Part shown: positions 36,394 to 48,051 of the stretch, one piece after another
Layout of the letters: every line of letters begins with the position of its first letter
Position numbering within the stretch: position 1 is the stretch's first letter
Origin: Warburgia ugandensis
Taxonomy: Eukaryota > Streptophyta > Magnoliopsida > Canellales > Canellaceae
Direction: 5' to 3'
DNA: 64,000 bases
Assembly: GCA_035236585.1 (NCBI GenBank)
Contig: CP141134.1
Span: forward strand, 20,452,414 to 20,516,413
Notes under the pieces: generated by a model
The model's input: the letters and a program-made list of their open reading frames with translations, nothing else
Told to the model about the DNA's origin: nothing
The model's database searches: none
Made by a program: the position numbers and the translations under genes

Positions 36394-36519
36394 CTGTAAT
36401 CACAAGGTAATTTACCAGACCTTAGTATGTGGTATCCTATTACCCCTTACTCTTTCATGGATGAAACTTGATTATAAGTTATTCTCCTCATAACTGGGTT
36501 GTGAGTAACGTTAAACCAG

Positions 36520-36531
36520 GCTCTGATACCA
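36520..36531 (-). promoter_or_regulatory. Primer binding site of C1, initiator tRNA-Met type
   Basis: TGGTATCAGAGC on the minus strand, two bases after the 5' LTR end, an exact match to the common plant LTR-retrotransposon primer site. Confidence 0.9.
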
Positions 36532-36533
36532 AC

Positions 36534-39262
36534 TGTGATGACTCGGGTTTTTATGTGATGCAATTCTGATAAAAAGGCGAGATCTCTTGTTTTATAAGTA
36601 TGAAATGCATGAAAATATTTTTGTTTTGGAAAATAATCCTTCATAAAAACCCTGAGTGCCAAAACACATTCTCAAATTATCTAGCCATGGCAAAGTTTTA
36701 AATCAACATTATTCCCAAGAAAGTGTTAGTCACAGCCTCAGCTATTAGAGAGTAACTACAATCGAGTAACATTGAAAGATAAGGTAGGGGTTTACTTACT
36801 TGCACTTAGTCTGGGTGTCTTCTATCACGAGCGTTCCTTGCCCTTAAGTATTTACTTTGTGTTTGAAAAATGTTGAGGATTGGGTGAGTATATACTATAC
36901 TCAGTAAGAGCCTATCACTACTAGTTTTATAATGCATGTGATGTTTAAAATCATGTGCTCTTTCAAAACATGTGCATGTTTGAACACTCAAGTTCAATAT
37001 ATAAAAAACCATTGTCAAATTGAAACACTAACGACTTAAAGAATCTCACAAACCAAGTCGAAAGTATCATATATATTATAACATAATGATATGCATAAGA
37101 TGCTTCATTGAATCCAACTCATGGATATCTAGTATGGTATGGTCGACCAACCTCATATCATGCCATATGCAATGCACATAAGTCCACGAAACCATAGGGT
37201 CCCATTATGCCCATGACCTCACCGTCATGTGGTCCCCGGGTACCTAGGGACACAGGATCATATACCTCCACGGGGCATATGACACTTATTCGTCGTAAAT
37301 CATGAAATCTATGCAATCGGTTGCAAAACATGCATGAAATGCATAAAATCTGCTCATGCTAGTATTGCATTCCAAGTCATAACCCTGCCTAGAAGCCTGA
37401 TAGCCTAGAAGCCTGCCAGCCTAGAAGCCTTCTCAGCTCTCTCTGGCCCGCCCTCATCGGCCCGCCCTCGTCGGCCTGCCCTCATCAGCCCGCCCTCATC
37501 GGTCAAGGCTACACTTATCATGCAATCTATACATGTAGCACACGTCTTGGCAATATATGCGCAATGTATTTTTCAAATCCTGTCCTCTTTGGGTCCCTCA
37601 CAACTGCCTGGCCCTCACAACTGCCTACCTAGCATCTTTTGGGCCCTTCAGCGTCTTTTGGTAACCCTCAAGGACATGCAATTTTGCAAGAACTCAATGC
37701 TCACAAGCCATGCAATATATGCAATTGTTTGCAAAACATGTCTATGCATAATGTATATGCAATTATTTACAAAACATGTTTATGCATAAAGAATTTATCA
37801 TATGTATGCTGAATTAAGTCATGCTAAACAAGTCATATACTTAAAACATGTATTCTCAAAACAATCATGGTTCTTTTAAAAAGTCTAGTAGTGATAGAGC
37901 ACCTACCTGGCTAGGTCGCGCTAACCCCTTTGTCCTCGTACGCTCCTGAACATGGTTTGGGGAATCAAGGTTAGTTTGGCCTATCTTTTATGGGTTTTAG
38001 AGTGGTTGGTCTTATTACTTAGGCATTAAGGGTCCATCCCTATGCCTATGGGTGTCCTAAGGTCCTAATTGGGCCTTGGTATCATTAGTTTTCCAAAGGT
38101 CTAGCGGCCATGCACCATCATCCTATTCTAAGGATCATGCCTACCTTTTATTGGACCTTGATCATGGATTTTATAGTTTAGGTGTGTCCGCATCGTCGAC
38201 ACAATCACAACACCTTTTGCGGCGCCTCAATCGGAGCTCTAGATCTCAAGTTATAAGCTTTTTAGTGTCACACGTACATAAGGACCTTAAGAGTGAAAAG
38301 GCGGAATGCTAGTGCGCTGAGCGTCAGTGGCATGCGCCCATCTTTTCTTAAGAAGCAGAAAATCCCGAATAGTTAGTGCGCTACATGTCTATGGCATGCG
38401 CTTCAGCAGGCAAGTTTGCAGATGCTCCGGATTTTCCCGCCCGTCTCTTCCTTTTGCGGGTGCGTCCCTAGACGTGCCCGTTTGGTTTTCTCGAATGCGG
38501 TCGACGCGTTACGTTCCGGCTGGAACGTTTCGTTCGTTGGGGGATTGGGGCATCCTCAGGACACCCTAGTTCGACCCTGTCGAACCAGTGCAGCCCAGGG
38601 AACGTCCCTAGGTCCTTGGTGACTCTTCAGGGCACTATTTTGCATGATTTTTCATGCAAAAACTTAGGGAAACTGAGCCTAGGACTACTGTGAAGACGGG
38701 TTTTGAGGGATCCTGGGCATACCTGGCTCGTTGCTGGGTTTTTCTCCTCGTTTTCCCTCTTGGTTGCTTCTCCAAAATGGGTTTTCCTCAAGCATTTGGG
38801 CTGCCATTAGAGGCGCCCAAGAGCTCTATTTATAGAGCTATACGAGGGTTCTGGAGGGGGCTCTCACCGCCCTTGAATGGTGGTGGAGAAACCTCTAGAA
38901 TGGTGGTGATTTCTCCTCCAATCACCACCGTTCTAGAACCCTCTAGGAGGTTGAAGATGAAGGGTGCCCGTATCAAAACGGGCCCTTGTGTTTTGTAGGC
39001 TAAATCCATTTTTTAGTAAAAATTACATTTTTGCTCTTGAACTTCAAAGGGCCATAACTTGTTCATTTTAACTCCGTTTTGGGTGATTTTGGTCTTGTTG
39101 GATTCCTTTTTCCGAGATGCACCTAGTAGTACCATTTTTAGGACCAAATTTCTGGGTTCAGTCAAGGTAAATAGTGAAATGACCAAAATGCCCTTATCTT
39201 CAAAAACTGAACTTTTCATTGGTAACTTGGGATTTTAATGTTACAAAATTGGAGTCATTACA
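36534..39262 (-). repeat. 5' LTR of C1 (2729 bp)
   Basis: Starts TGTAATGACTCC at 39262 and ends GAGTCATCACA at 36534. It contains the 750-bp block (36632-37380) that the 3' LTR lacks, TATAAATA at 38834-38827, the 14-bp minisatellite at 37445-37500 and a three-unit 16-bp repeat from 37385. Confidence 0.9.
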
Positions 39263-39267
39263 TTATC
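39263..39267. repeat. Target-site duplication TTATC, right copy (element C1)
   Basis: Identical to 33193-33197. Confidence 0.9.
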
Positions 39268-41120
39268 ATCCCTAAATTTAGTTCAAAATGGGGCCATTCA
39301 TCTTGAATTGGTCGCACAAAATTCAAAATCAAGGTGCTATGCTATATCATATTGTTATTACCACCAAAACTTACTGGGTGGAGGATGTATATTGACTACT
39401 ATGAAGTTTTGACATGGAGTGAGAAATTCCTCCATTATTAGAGTTAGGATTGGCATAATTAATTAAGTTTAGAGTTGGTTAGATAAGTTATAGGAAATGT
39501 CTAGTTAAAGATGTTAAACTTAGCACTTACTGGGAGGCAACCTTGGATTTTTAGAAAGTCTCATTATTCTACATTACCCATACATCATATAAGTGTCCTA
39601 TATTTCAAAATGTTGGGGGCAATGTTTAGTTCAGGTTGGGGGATGTACATATGCATGAGATTTATGAGTTTTCTTGTATTTTAAAAAAGAAGATTTTGAG
39701 TTTTCAAAAGTTTTGACATCAAAGAGCCTTTACCGTGATGAGAATTGGATTTTCAGAAGTCTAGTATTTCTCTTGCTTTAACTTCTTAATAGAATTGCAT
39801 ATTGTTAATTCTGCATTTTATTCATGTCATGAAGTGTTTATGAAAGGTAAATCTTGGAATATATTTACACATAGTGCATAGTTTAGAAAAACAGATGGTT
39901 ATTACTTAGAGACCCTGAGAAAAATCAGTGGAGGCCTATATATCCAATGAGTATTAGAGACTATCATCTTTTTGAGGAGTATAAATAATTCCATATTTTT
40001 TTTAGCATACATTAACTTTGAAAAATCCCCATATCTTTGGTTTGGTCAATTGCCTAGAAACAATAGAAGCACTGACTTAGTTTCCTAAAACATTTATTGA
40101 ATCTGATAGGCATTTAAGAAACCTAGTAAATGATATATGCCATCCTTGTTTTAGTCTAGGGGTATAAACCTAGATGAAAATATCCATTACCTATCTTTCA
40201 AAATGAGTAAAGATGGTAGAAAAGTAGAAAAACAGCAAGTCTACGAAGTGAACAATATCAAAGTGTTTACATAGAAAGCCTTTTCCCCCTCAAAGAAAAA
40301 GGAAATACAAAGAAAATTAGAAATATCAAGAAAAAGAAAAGGAAAAGTGAAGAAAAAGGAAAAAAAGAAAAGATATTCACTTTAGTACATTCAAAAGTAA
40401 AGTTGTCCAATATTCATAGAAGATCTCTACTTAGATTTGAAACTTTGAAACATTTTTACCTTTCCTTTCAGAACCATTTCCAATCTATGTTTCGTCCTAT
40501 CTAAAGACCTACTGATCTATGGTGAAAAATAGCCTTAATGAGGATAAATAAGAAGGAAATAATGTGAGTTGGTAATGGCATATATTCTTAAGGATCATAT
40601 TCCTTTGTCTTATCTACATTTAAAAGAAATTATGTGAATGATTAGTACCTTTAGATTTGGTCCCATACTGAGAGAGATTTGTTTGACCCTTTTTTCTTTG
40701 AGAGCTTTATTTTTTAGTGTATACTAGTGAGAATTCGAGAACAAAACATTATTCTAATGGAGTATAAACATATATATTTAGAAGTCTAGACTTATTTAAC
40801 CTATACACATGCTGCACTTTGAGATATAACTGTAATAAAATGGCTTTGGTATGTGGATAATTTGTACAATTTGTCATTTATCTTTATTAAGTTGTTAAAG
40901 CTAGTAAAATACTAATGGATGAGAATTATTTGACAAAAATAAAGGAACTTAACATTATTGAATTTTGTAGGTATATTCACTATAAACCCTCACAAGGCTT
41001 AACTCTAAGGGTTTAAGGGCTTGTTGTATATGCTCAATGCAATCGTGAGTATGTACAAAAAAAACAACCATTTTTTTTCATGTTTTTTTTGCATGTTATT
41101 CTTGGGGCAAGAAAAATACT
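39263..41120 (+). mobile_element. Element B internal region, 3' part, non-coding
   Basis: Block 39370-39440 aligns with 22040-22140 of element D. It includes the GTTGGGGG repeats at 39610-39650 and an A/G-rich tract (about 40296-40374) such as often lie before the 3' LTR of Athila-type elements. No frame. Confidence 0.55.
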
Positions 41121-41131
41121 GGTAGGGGATG
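41121..41131 (+). promoter_or_regulatory. Polypurine tract of element B
   Basis: GGTAGGGGATG directly before TGATAAGTG, the 3' LTR start. Confidence 0.65.
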
Positions 41132-43375
41132 TGATAAGTGTTCAGTTTTGTACAAAAGTACCTAATTAGTAGTTTATGTGTTATAATTTAAAGGTATTAT
41201 TATGAGAGTTTTCTCAAAATTCATAACACATGCATTTCTGACCTATTAATTTAAAAGTTTGATATTTGGTAGGCTTAAGAGCTAATCTAGTGTAAGTGTG
41301 CAAATAATCATAATTTTTTAGAATTTAATTAGAATTTTTGTCTTTTGTAGTATGGAGATGATGACCCAACGACAAATATTGATAAAAATGAAAATTGAAG
41401 ATCAAGATCAAAAGAGAGAGCCATAACTTAAATTTTATTATTTCAAAGATTGATCAAAGTTCAAAATCATCTTAATGTAAGCAAGAAAACAATACAAACA
41501 TCAATGGTGACTAAAATGGTCCATGCAAAAAGCCATGCAATTTCACTACTTTGTATGAGAATTGGAGCCATGGATGAGGTTTCCTAGTCGAACAAGGAAA
41601 CCTAAGTAAGCCAAGCCATTTAAGCCTTGAAGCCAAGGGACTTAGCTACTCAAGCCATCAAAGTAGCTGTCAAGCCATATTAGCCATGCCACATGGACTC
41701 ACACTACTGGAGAAAGATTTCAAGCAATTATCCAATGCCATAATTATCGAATTTCAAGAGGATAATTAGAAGGTAGTGGAACTCTATCAACATGGGTAGA
41801 TAGGCATGTGTGGAGTAAGAAGAGAAGAGACCTAAGTCCTTTAAACTTTTCTTTTTTCTATCTTCCTAGTTTCCACTTCTTAAGTCTCCTTGCCTTATCC
41901 AACAACCTTTCCCTCATCCTTATCTTATCTTCTTTCCCTTCTAATTTCCACTTTTCACTCACCTTCCTAGATGCCTTATCTTAACCAAACTTTTTCCCAA
42001 CCACCATCTTGGCTTCCATTCCTCATTAAGACTCTTTTAGAAGTGGCCAAAATCTACAAATACCGAAGGAACTCAATGTCTAAGGCGTCGAACAGTGGAG
42101 ATGTCCCCTTCCTAGGGCTGATTCTCCACATCACACCTCCTTTCTCCAAGCCTTCCATGCCTCCTTCCCTAGGTCCTTCTGTTCAAGCTAGAATGTGCCA
42201 CCTTGATTCATCCTTCAAGGTGCTCTAAGCCTCCTTTAAGGTCAGAAAATTTTCTTTTGTTTTCACTTCAATTCAAGGTTGGTTATCATGCTTCTTTTCC
42301 TCTCTTGTTGCTTCTTTGTTTTAGGTGCAGTTTTCTTTTCATATTTTTTCCTTTGAATTTTGCCTTCTAATTTTTACTGTTCTTACTTAATTCTTCAAGA
42401 TTCAAGTTATCTTTCCTATGGTAGTGAAATCCAAATAAAATAGTGTCTTGAATCCCTTTGTTTCCCTCTTATTGTTCTCTTGTTCCTTGCTTTGGTCACC
42501 TTGTTTTACCCTTGTATTTTGTTTGTTCTTTACTTCCATCTTTATGCTTTCATTCTTTGAATTTCTCTTTGGATTTCACATGAACAATATTTGAGTTTAG
42601 TTTGAGAGTATGGAGTGTGTTTAATCTTTGATTTAGATCAAGTTATATGCATTAGAATAGTCTACAATTTTCAGTTACTCATTCTATGTATATGAGCACC
42701 ATTATTGAATGTAATTTCAAGTCAATGAATAAACTGATTTTATGAGCATTGTTTTTGAGTAATTTTAATAGTAAATTAATTCTAATTTAAGTATTATCTT
42801 CCATGAAAAATGTTTATTAAGTTGCTTTCCATACCTTGCTTGACTTAGGTTTCACGAGCACCATATTTCTGAATTTTTACCTTTCATGATTCATGCATAA
42901 TTCCAAAAGTCAATATACTTTATTTGCTTAATTTCCTAGGAACTCATTTATATTTTTAGATATTTTAGCTACTTTTTTCTTACCATTTTGGCCACTACAT
43001 GAACCATGCACACACTTTCATGAGTTATCCGAATGGTGATTGAGCTTAATTAGTTTATAATTCCTTGTTTAAGTTAGTTTAGATTTCCTTGCTTTAGTAT
43101 ATTGCATCTTAGATTAGATTAGTTGGTTTTTTAATTTATTTTTAGAATGTGTTAATTTTTAGTATGTCCCCTTAGTTATAGTTTCCATTTTCATGCATGT
43201 TTCTGTTCCCATTTTATTTACTTTCCTAGTTTAATCAAATACAATCTCTTTTTGGCTAGAATAGGTAATTTAAATAAAATCTAACTAATATATGAAATGG
43301 TGGGATTCCTCATGTGATCTACCTCACTCGAGTACATCTATTACAGCTAATTCATGCACTTGCAAATAATTTTAA
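41132..43375 (+). repeat. 3' LTR of element B
   Basis: Starts TGATAAGTGTTCAG. It ends near AATAATTTTAAA, just short of the CTACACCA end seen in the copies at 60976 and 50239. D LTR sequence resumes at 43376. The frame at 41971 is LTR sequence. Confidence 0.8.
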
Positions 43376-44681
43376 ATCTACATCATTACCCTTCCACGTA
43401 ATATCTACCTCTATCTTTCTTCACCCGTCATGCATCACCTTCAATCCATTTTTTTGTCCTTTTGAAGCACCTCACTCATCTTCCATTAGAGATCCACCCA
43501 TCAATCCTTTTTATGACCACTTTCCATTTTCTCCTTCAACTCAATGCATAATGTTCCATCTTCTTCTAAATCTAATGCACATCCCTATCTCATCCCCTTC
43601 ATACATCCATTCTTTATCTTCTTAGCCATCCTTCATATCCACCCATGGATGAAAAGTGTATGTTGAGATCTCTACCTAGGCTTGTGGCTTGAGTGGTGGA
43701 TGATCGCTAACCTTGGTTGATTAAGACAATAAGGTTATGTCATAAGTAGATAATGGAAAAGAATGGTGGTAGTGTGTGGGCTAGCAAAATTTTCTCGAAG
43801 AATTCTTTTGTGTGACAAGGAGCGGTCCTTGGGTGATCTTGTTCTAACCCATAGTTTTTTTTTTGTTTTTTGTTTTATTTGATTTTATTTAGTTTCTTAA
43901 TTGTAAATCTCTATTGCATTAATGAAATAAATTCCCTTTCATTTTATTTTATGTTCATGTTTCATTTATGCTTTCATTATTTAGATGCTTATGTTAGTTG
44001 TTAAGAATACCTTAATTTTATTTATGTTTGTTTGTTTAATTTTATTTATGTTTGTTTGTTAATTAGTTTCCCTAGGCATTAAAATGAGAAATATGTTAGA
44101 ATAGGTATTTTTTATGATTAGTTGACTCTAGGTTAAAAAAGTTGCTTTAATATTAATATTAGAAATTTAGCACTCTAGATTTACATACTTAGTGATTACT
44201 CAATAAAGAGAGATATGAAGTATAGTAAAAAGAGAGTGATATATGAGAATCTTTGATAGTCTATGCCCTACAAAAATAGGCTATACTTTGAATAAGTATA
44301 CTATAAGCTATGAAGCTAGTATTAAAAAATTTGTAAAAAAGGAGCTTAAAAGAAATATTTTTCATGTTTTAGAAACATCGTGCTCCTAATTACATGTGTT
44401 GCAAATAGTCTAGATAATTTAATCCTAAAAGTATTGATTTCAAATAAATTGGATTTTTAATTCCTAGGCTTATGTTTAATTTCTTTCTTGTTCTTTTTGT
44501 GATTTTTATCATCCTTACAAATTAATTTAGCCAAATAAATTATTTGGCTAGGTTAAAGTAGTTAAAATATATTTTTTAATTAATTTTTTTTATTAATAGA
44601 GTCTCTATGGATTGACCCATTTTTACCATGTCTGTGCTATAGTGGGCCCATTTACTTGCAGCTTAATATGAAGACACATCA
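43376..44681 (+). repeat. 3' LTR of element D, third piece
   Basis: Aligns with about 18900-20042 (TCATCTTCCATTA, CTAGGCTTGTGGCTTGAGTG, AATGAGAAATATGTTAGAATAGG) and ends GACACATCA. TCTAA follows. Confidence 0.8.
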
Positions 44682-44686
44682 TCTAA
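44682..44686. repeat. Target-site duplication TCTAA, right copy (element D)
   Basis: Identical to 15623-15627. The 52 bases up to 44738 are the old flank and hold nothing recognisable. Confidence 0.85.
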
Positions 44687-45089
44687 AATATAGTATGAAT
44701 TATCTTATTCTCAAATAATCACTACACATGTCAAGCATTGTAATGCCTCAAAGTTTGAAGCGATTTTGTAAAAGTGGTTAACTTTGAAGGTCAATATATA
44801 TGTTCAGATATTTAATAGTAATAAAAATACAAAATAAAAGAATTTGTGAGAAAAATTAGTACCATTAGATTCTACAGTCAAAATGGAATCCAACGCATCA
44901 AAGAACGCCGAAAATGGAGCTCGTATGAAGAAGTAATAAGTGTTTGAAGATGGAGGGTATATATGTAATTTGAGGGATAAACAATTAGGACCTGACAACA
45001 CAAGGAGCCGTTTTACTAACGACACCCCCCAGGTCATCCCCTAACTGTAGGCATCACCATTCTATACCCTTCTAGAATCGCCTCTGTAG

Positions 45090-45119
45090 GGCGGTGCTAA
45101 AAAGGATGGCTGCACCGCC
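45090..45119 (+). promoter_or_regulatory. GC-rich hairpin upstream of the C2 TATA box
   Basis: GGCGGTGC (45090-45097) pairs perfectly with GCACCGCC (45112-45119) over a 14-base loop, 25 bases before the TATA box. Compare 34803-34830 in C1. Confidence 0.5.
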
Positions 45120-45144
45120 ATGGGACAGCACTGCCTCCCTCATT

Positions 45145-45151
45145 TATAAAA
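45145..45151 (+). promoter_or_regulatory. Putative LTR TATA box of C2
   Basis: TATAAAA within CATTTATAAAAACC, about 400 bp into the LTR. Confidence 0.5.
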
Positions 45152-45435
45152 ACCTGTTTCCCTTGTTCCCCGATCATCCTATTCTTCTTCTCTGGCCAAG
45201 CTAGGGCTTCCGGTAAAAATCGAAAAGCCCCTTCCTTGTCCCTGCAAAATTTGGCACAGCCCAGGTCCTCCCTTTGGGCCAGCCATCCTTTTTCTCCTTC
45301 TCTTCCTTCTCCCTCCCCTGGTCTTTGCGATTTCATTCACTGGAATTGTCCAATTATCGGGGTTTCCGGCAGGCGTCGTAGGAGCCGTACCAGCAAAAGA
45401 AGGGCATGTTTCGGGCTGCCCAGGTAAGGCCATTC

Positions 45436-45554
<119 letters not shown>

Positions 45555-47914
45555 TTTCCCCCAAATCCCGACCGGTTCTAGGTAGTTTTTTAGCCGAAAA
45601 ACGTTGGCTCTCTGTGGAAGAAACCAGACGGATGGAACCTGTCCAAGGTAATGTCCTAGGGTGCACGGGAGTCCTAGGGTTGCGGCATCCCAGGGTGCAC
45701 GGGCGTCCCAAGGGTGCGTAGGCGTGACGGGCACCCGTGCTACCGCGTGCGGATAGATGCCCGACTCGACCAAAACCCTTGGGCATCTTAGGAGCCAGGA
45801 TGTGCGTTAAACTGCGCCTAAGATGCGTCTGTGCAACGCCATCCAAATGCGCACCTTGGCGTACCATTTGGACTTGTGCATGCGCACCATTCGGACGTAC
45901 GCACGCGAGCCAACATGGTTGCAGCACGACCAGGGTGCACACACATCCTAGAACCCTGGGCATGCAGTGCCCTGGGTGACACATTTGGGTCGTCCATTAA
46001 GGCACGACACTAAAATCTAATTTCAGAGGCTATATAACTCCGATTTACAATTGCGTTCGTTTTGATGACACAGACCTAATTATGTAATCACATTTAGGAT
46101 CAAGAGGCTATTTAGGGTGACTATAACCAAAAAACTATAGAGATCTTGTAAATCCATGAGATCAACCATAATCGAAACACATGAACTGATCGAATAAAGG
46201 CCTTAGGACATTCTTAGACCAAGAATGTTGTGGATCAACCCCTAGAAACTCATAAATTATATAGATCTAGCCGTTGCCCTATGAATAGAGAACTAATGTT
46301 AGGATCTTATGTCTAAATGACATCCAGGGCTTCAGGACTCCACCAAGTTACTTCAGAGTTCAAAGTGAGGAAAGGCACGAGCTAAGTAACGACAATCGAG
46401 GTAGGTAGTCTGATACTGCTACGTTTTAATGCATTTCCAAATATACTTGATTTGTAGGCAGTCTGATACTGCTACATTTTTAATGCATTTCCAAATGTAC
46501 TTGATTTATTAATCTTCTATTATCGAGTTGTTTTCATAATATATGGTCTTGAAAGCGATCATTTGCATTGAGATGATTTTATGAATGCATTGCTCGCATA
46601 CTTTAGAATGGATAGCATAAATTGCCTGAATTAAAACAATTGCATTGCCTATCCTCGAGGGTTGCCAAAATACGCTGGAGTGCCCTAAAGACACTAGTGA
46701 GGTAGTGTGAGGGACCCAAAGAGGACATTGAAAATGATTGCATAAATTGCATGATTTACGATGAATAAGTGCATAAATTGCATGATTTGAAATTATTGCC
46801 ATTCAGATAAAATCATAACCTTGAGGGTTACTAAAAGACATTAGAGTGCCCAAAAGACGCTAGTGAGGCAGTGTGAGGGACCCAAAGAGGACATGATTTT
46901 TATATTTGACGGGTTGATAAGCTTGGTGGGCACTATGCTGAAAGGAGGTATGGGGTTGGCCTCCCGGCCTCTACCACCAAAAGGGTGGAAGGTATCACTA
47001 CTAAAAAGGCATTATCCCTTCCCTGACTGCTATGGTAAATGAGGATGACCACTGGAGGTGTTCACGACACCCTTTCGAGGACATCCATAGTCACCATGGA
47101 GGCTATGGTGGATTCCAGCTGTATGCTGAGTATGAGCATAGTGACCGTATGATTTTAGTGTAATTGATATGCATATAGCATTGAGATGGTCGTATACGAG
47201 TATTCGTGACCAGTTGGCGTGTCGTGTACGCCGAGAGATTCATGTGCATGATACTAGCATCTGCTTGAATGATGATTATTTTAAGAGCTTCACGATTTTT
47301 ATATTTTATGCGTTGGTTTGATGTATTGTTGAGATATTATTACTTGGATCTATTACTTTCTACCTTATGATTTTAGTCATAAATATGCATATTTACAGAA
47401 AAAGGAATCACTAATATTTTACATGGAAAAGCTCTTTGCATTATGCATGTTGTCTGTTGTGTTTTCCAAATAGTAGTATCAGATCACCTATTGGGTATGA
47501 GAATACTCAACTCGATCCATCATTTTTCCAGATCAAATGAAGTATACTTAGAAGGGACACCAAAGAACGTTAGGGCCACAATCAAGAAAGCACAGGTAAG
47601 ATTCATAGCAACCCTTTTTGTATTTGATGTAAACTTGGTTATAAGTGCTTATTTGTGACTTGGGCTGTGATTAACAATCTTGGGGTTTGTAGTTATTCAT
47701 TTACATGTTTTGCCAAATTTTTTCCAAAAAGTGCCATGGCCTTTACATTATTCATTCACCGTGATTGGTTAATGACGCTCGGGGTTTTTACACAAAAGTT
47801 TTACTTAAAAAGGGAAATTTTCGTTGCATTCTTTTGCATGAATTATTTTAAAATAGAGATCGATCTCGTTGTTTATTATAAAAACTGCATCCTAAAAACC
47901 CAGGTCATCACAGT

Positions 47915-47926
47915 TGGTATCAGAGC
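47915..47926 (+). promoter_or_regulatory. Primer binding site of C2, initiator tRNA-Met type
   Basis: TGGTATCAGAGC, two bases after the LTR end. Confidence 0.9.
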
Positions 47927-48051
47927 CCAGGTTTCATGTTATTCATAGCCCAGTTATGAAAGGAGTACTTATAATCAAGTTACATCAAAAGGAAACCACT
48001 AGCAGATCATAATAGCATCCCCTAAAGCTAGGTCTTGATCTTGTAAAACAG

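Larger units (their letters stand above)
33198..39262 (-). mobile_element. Element C1: complete non-autonomous chromovirus-derived element (gag plus chromodomain)
   Basis: Read on the minus strand: 5' LTR 39262-36534 (TGTAATGACTCC ... TGATGACTCATCACA type end), tRNA-Met-type primer site 36531-36520, a single coding frame 36393-35164, purine tract 35131-35113, and 3' LTR 35112-33198. TTATC flanks both ends, so the 6065-bp insertion is complete. The LTRs are roughly nine-tenths identical by eye but differ by two large indels. Protease, RT, RNase H and most of the integrase are missing, so movement would need proteins from a full-length relative. It interrupts element B. Confidence 0.9.
28372..43375 (+). 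mobile_element. Element B: second Athila-like element, nested in D and itself split by C1
   Basis: 5' LTR 28372-30579 (its first 100 bp or so missing), decayed primer site 30588-30605, gag-like remnant 31947-33091, insertion of C1 (33198-39262), remaining internal DNA 39263-41120, purine tract, and 3' LTR 41132-43375. The D 3' LTR continues on both sides (28371 and 43376), so this is an insertion in D, although short deletions at both borders have removed the target duplication. No pol was found. Confidence 0.75.
15628..44681 (+). mobile_element. Element D: Athila-like Ty3/Gypsy element with nested insertions
   Basis: The outer element of a nest. The 5' LTR 15628-20042 starts TGATAATATAG; the 3' LTR starts TGATAGGTTAG at 23960 and ends CACATCA at 44681. 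The flanks carry the same five bases TCTAA. After the 5' LTR comes a decayed site resembling the Athila-type primer site, then about 3.9 kb of internal DNA with a gag-like remnant, then a purine tract. The 3' LTR is in three pieces (23960-25575, 28028-28371, 43376-44681) because a solo LTR and a second element lie in it. About 70 bp of D are missing at the second break. The internal region has no recognisable protease, RT or integrase, so D is non-autonomous or heavily deleted. Confidence 0.8.
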
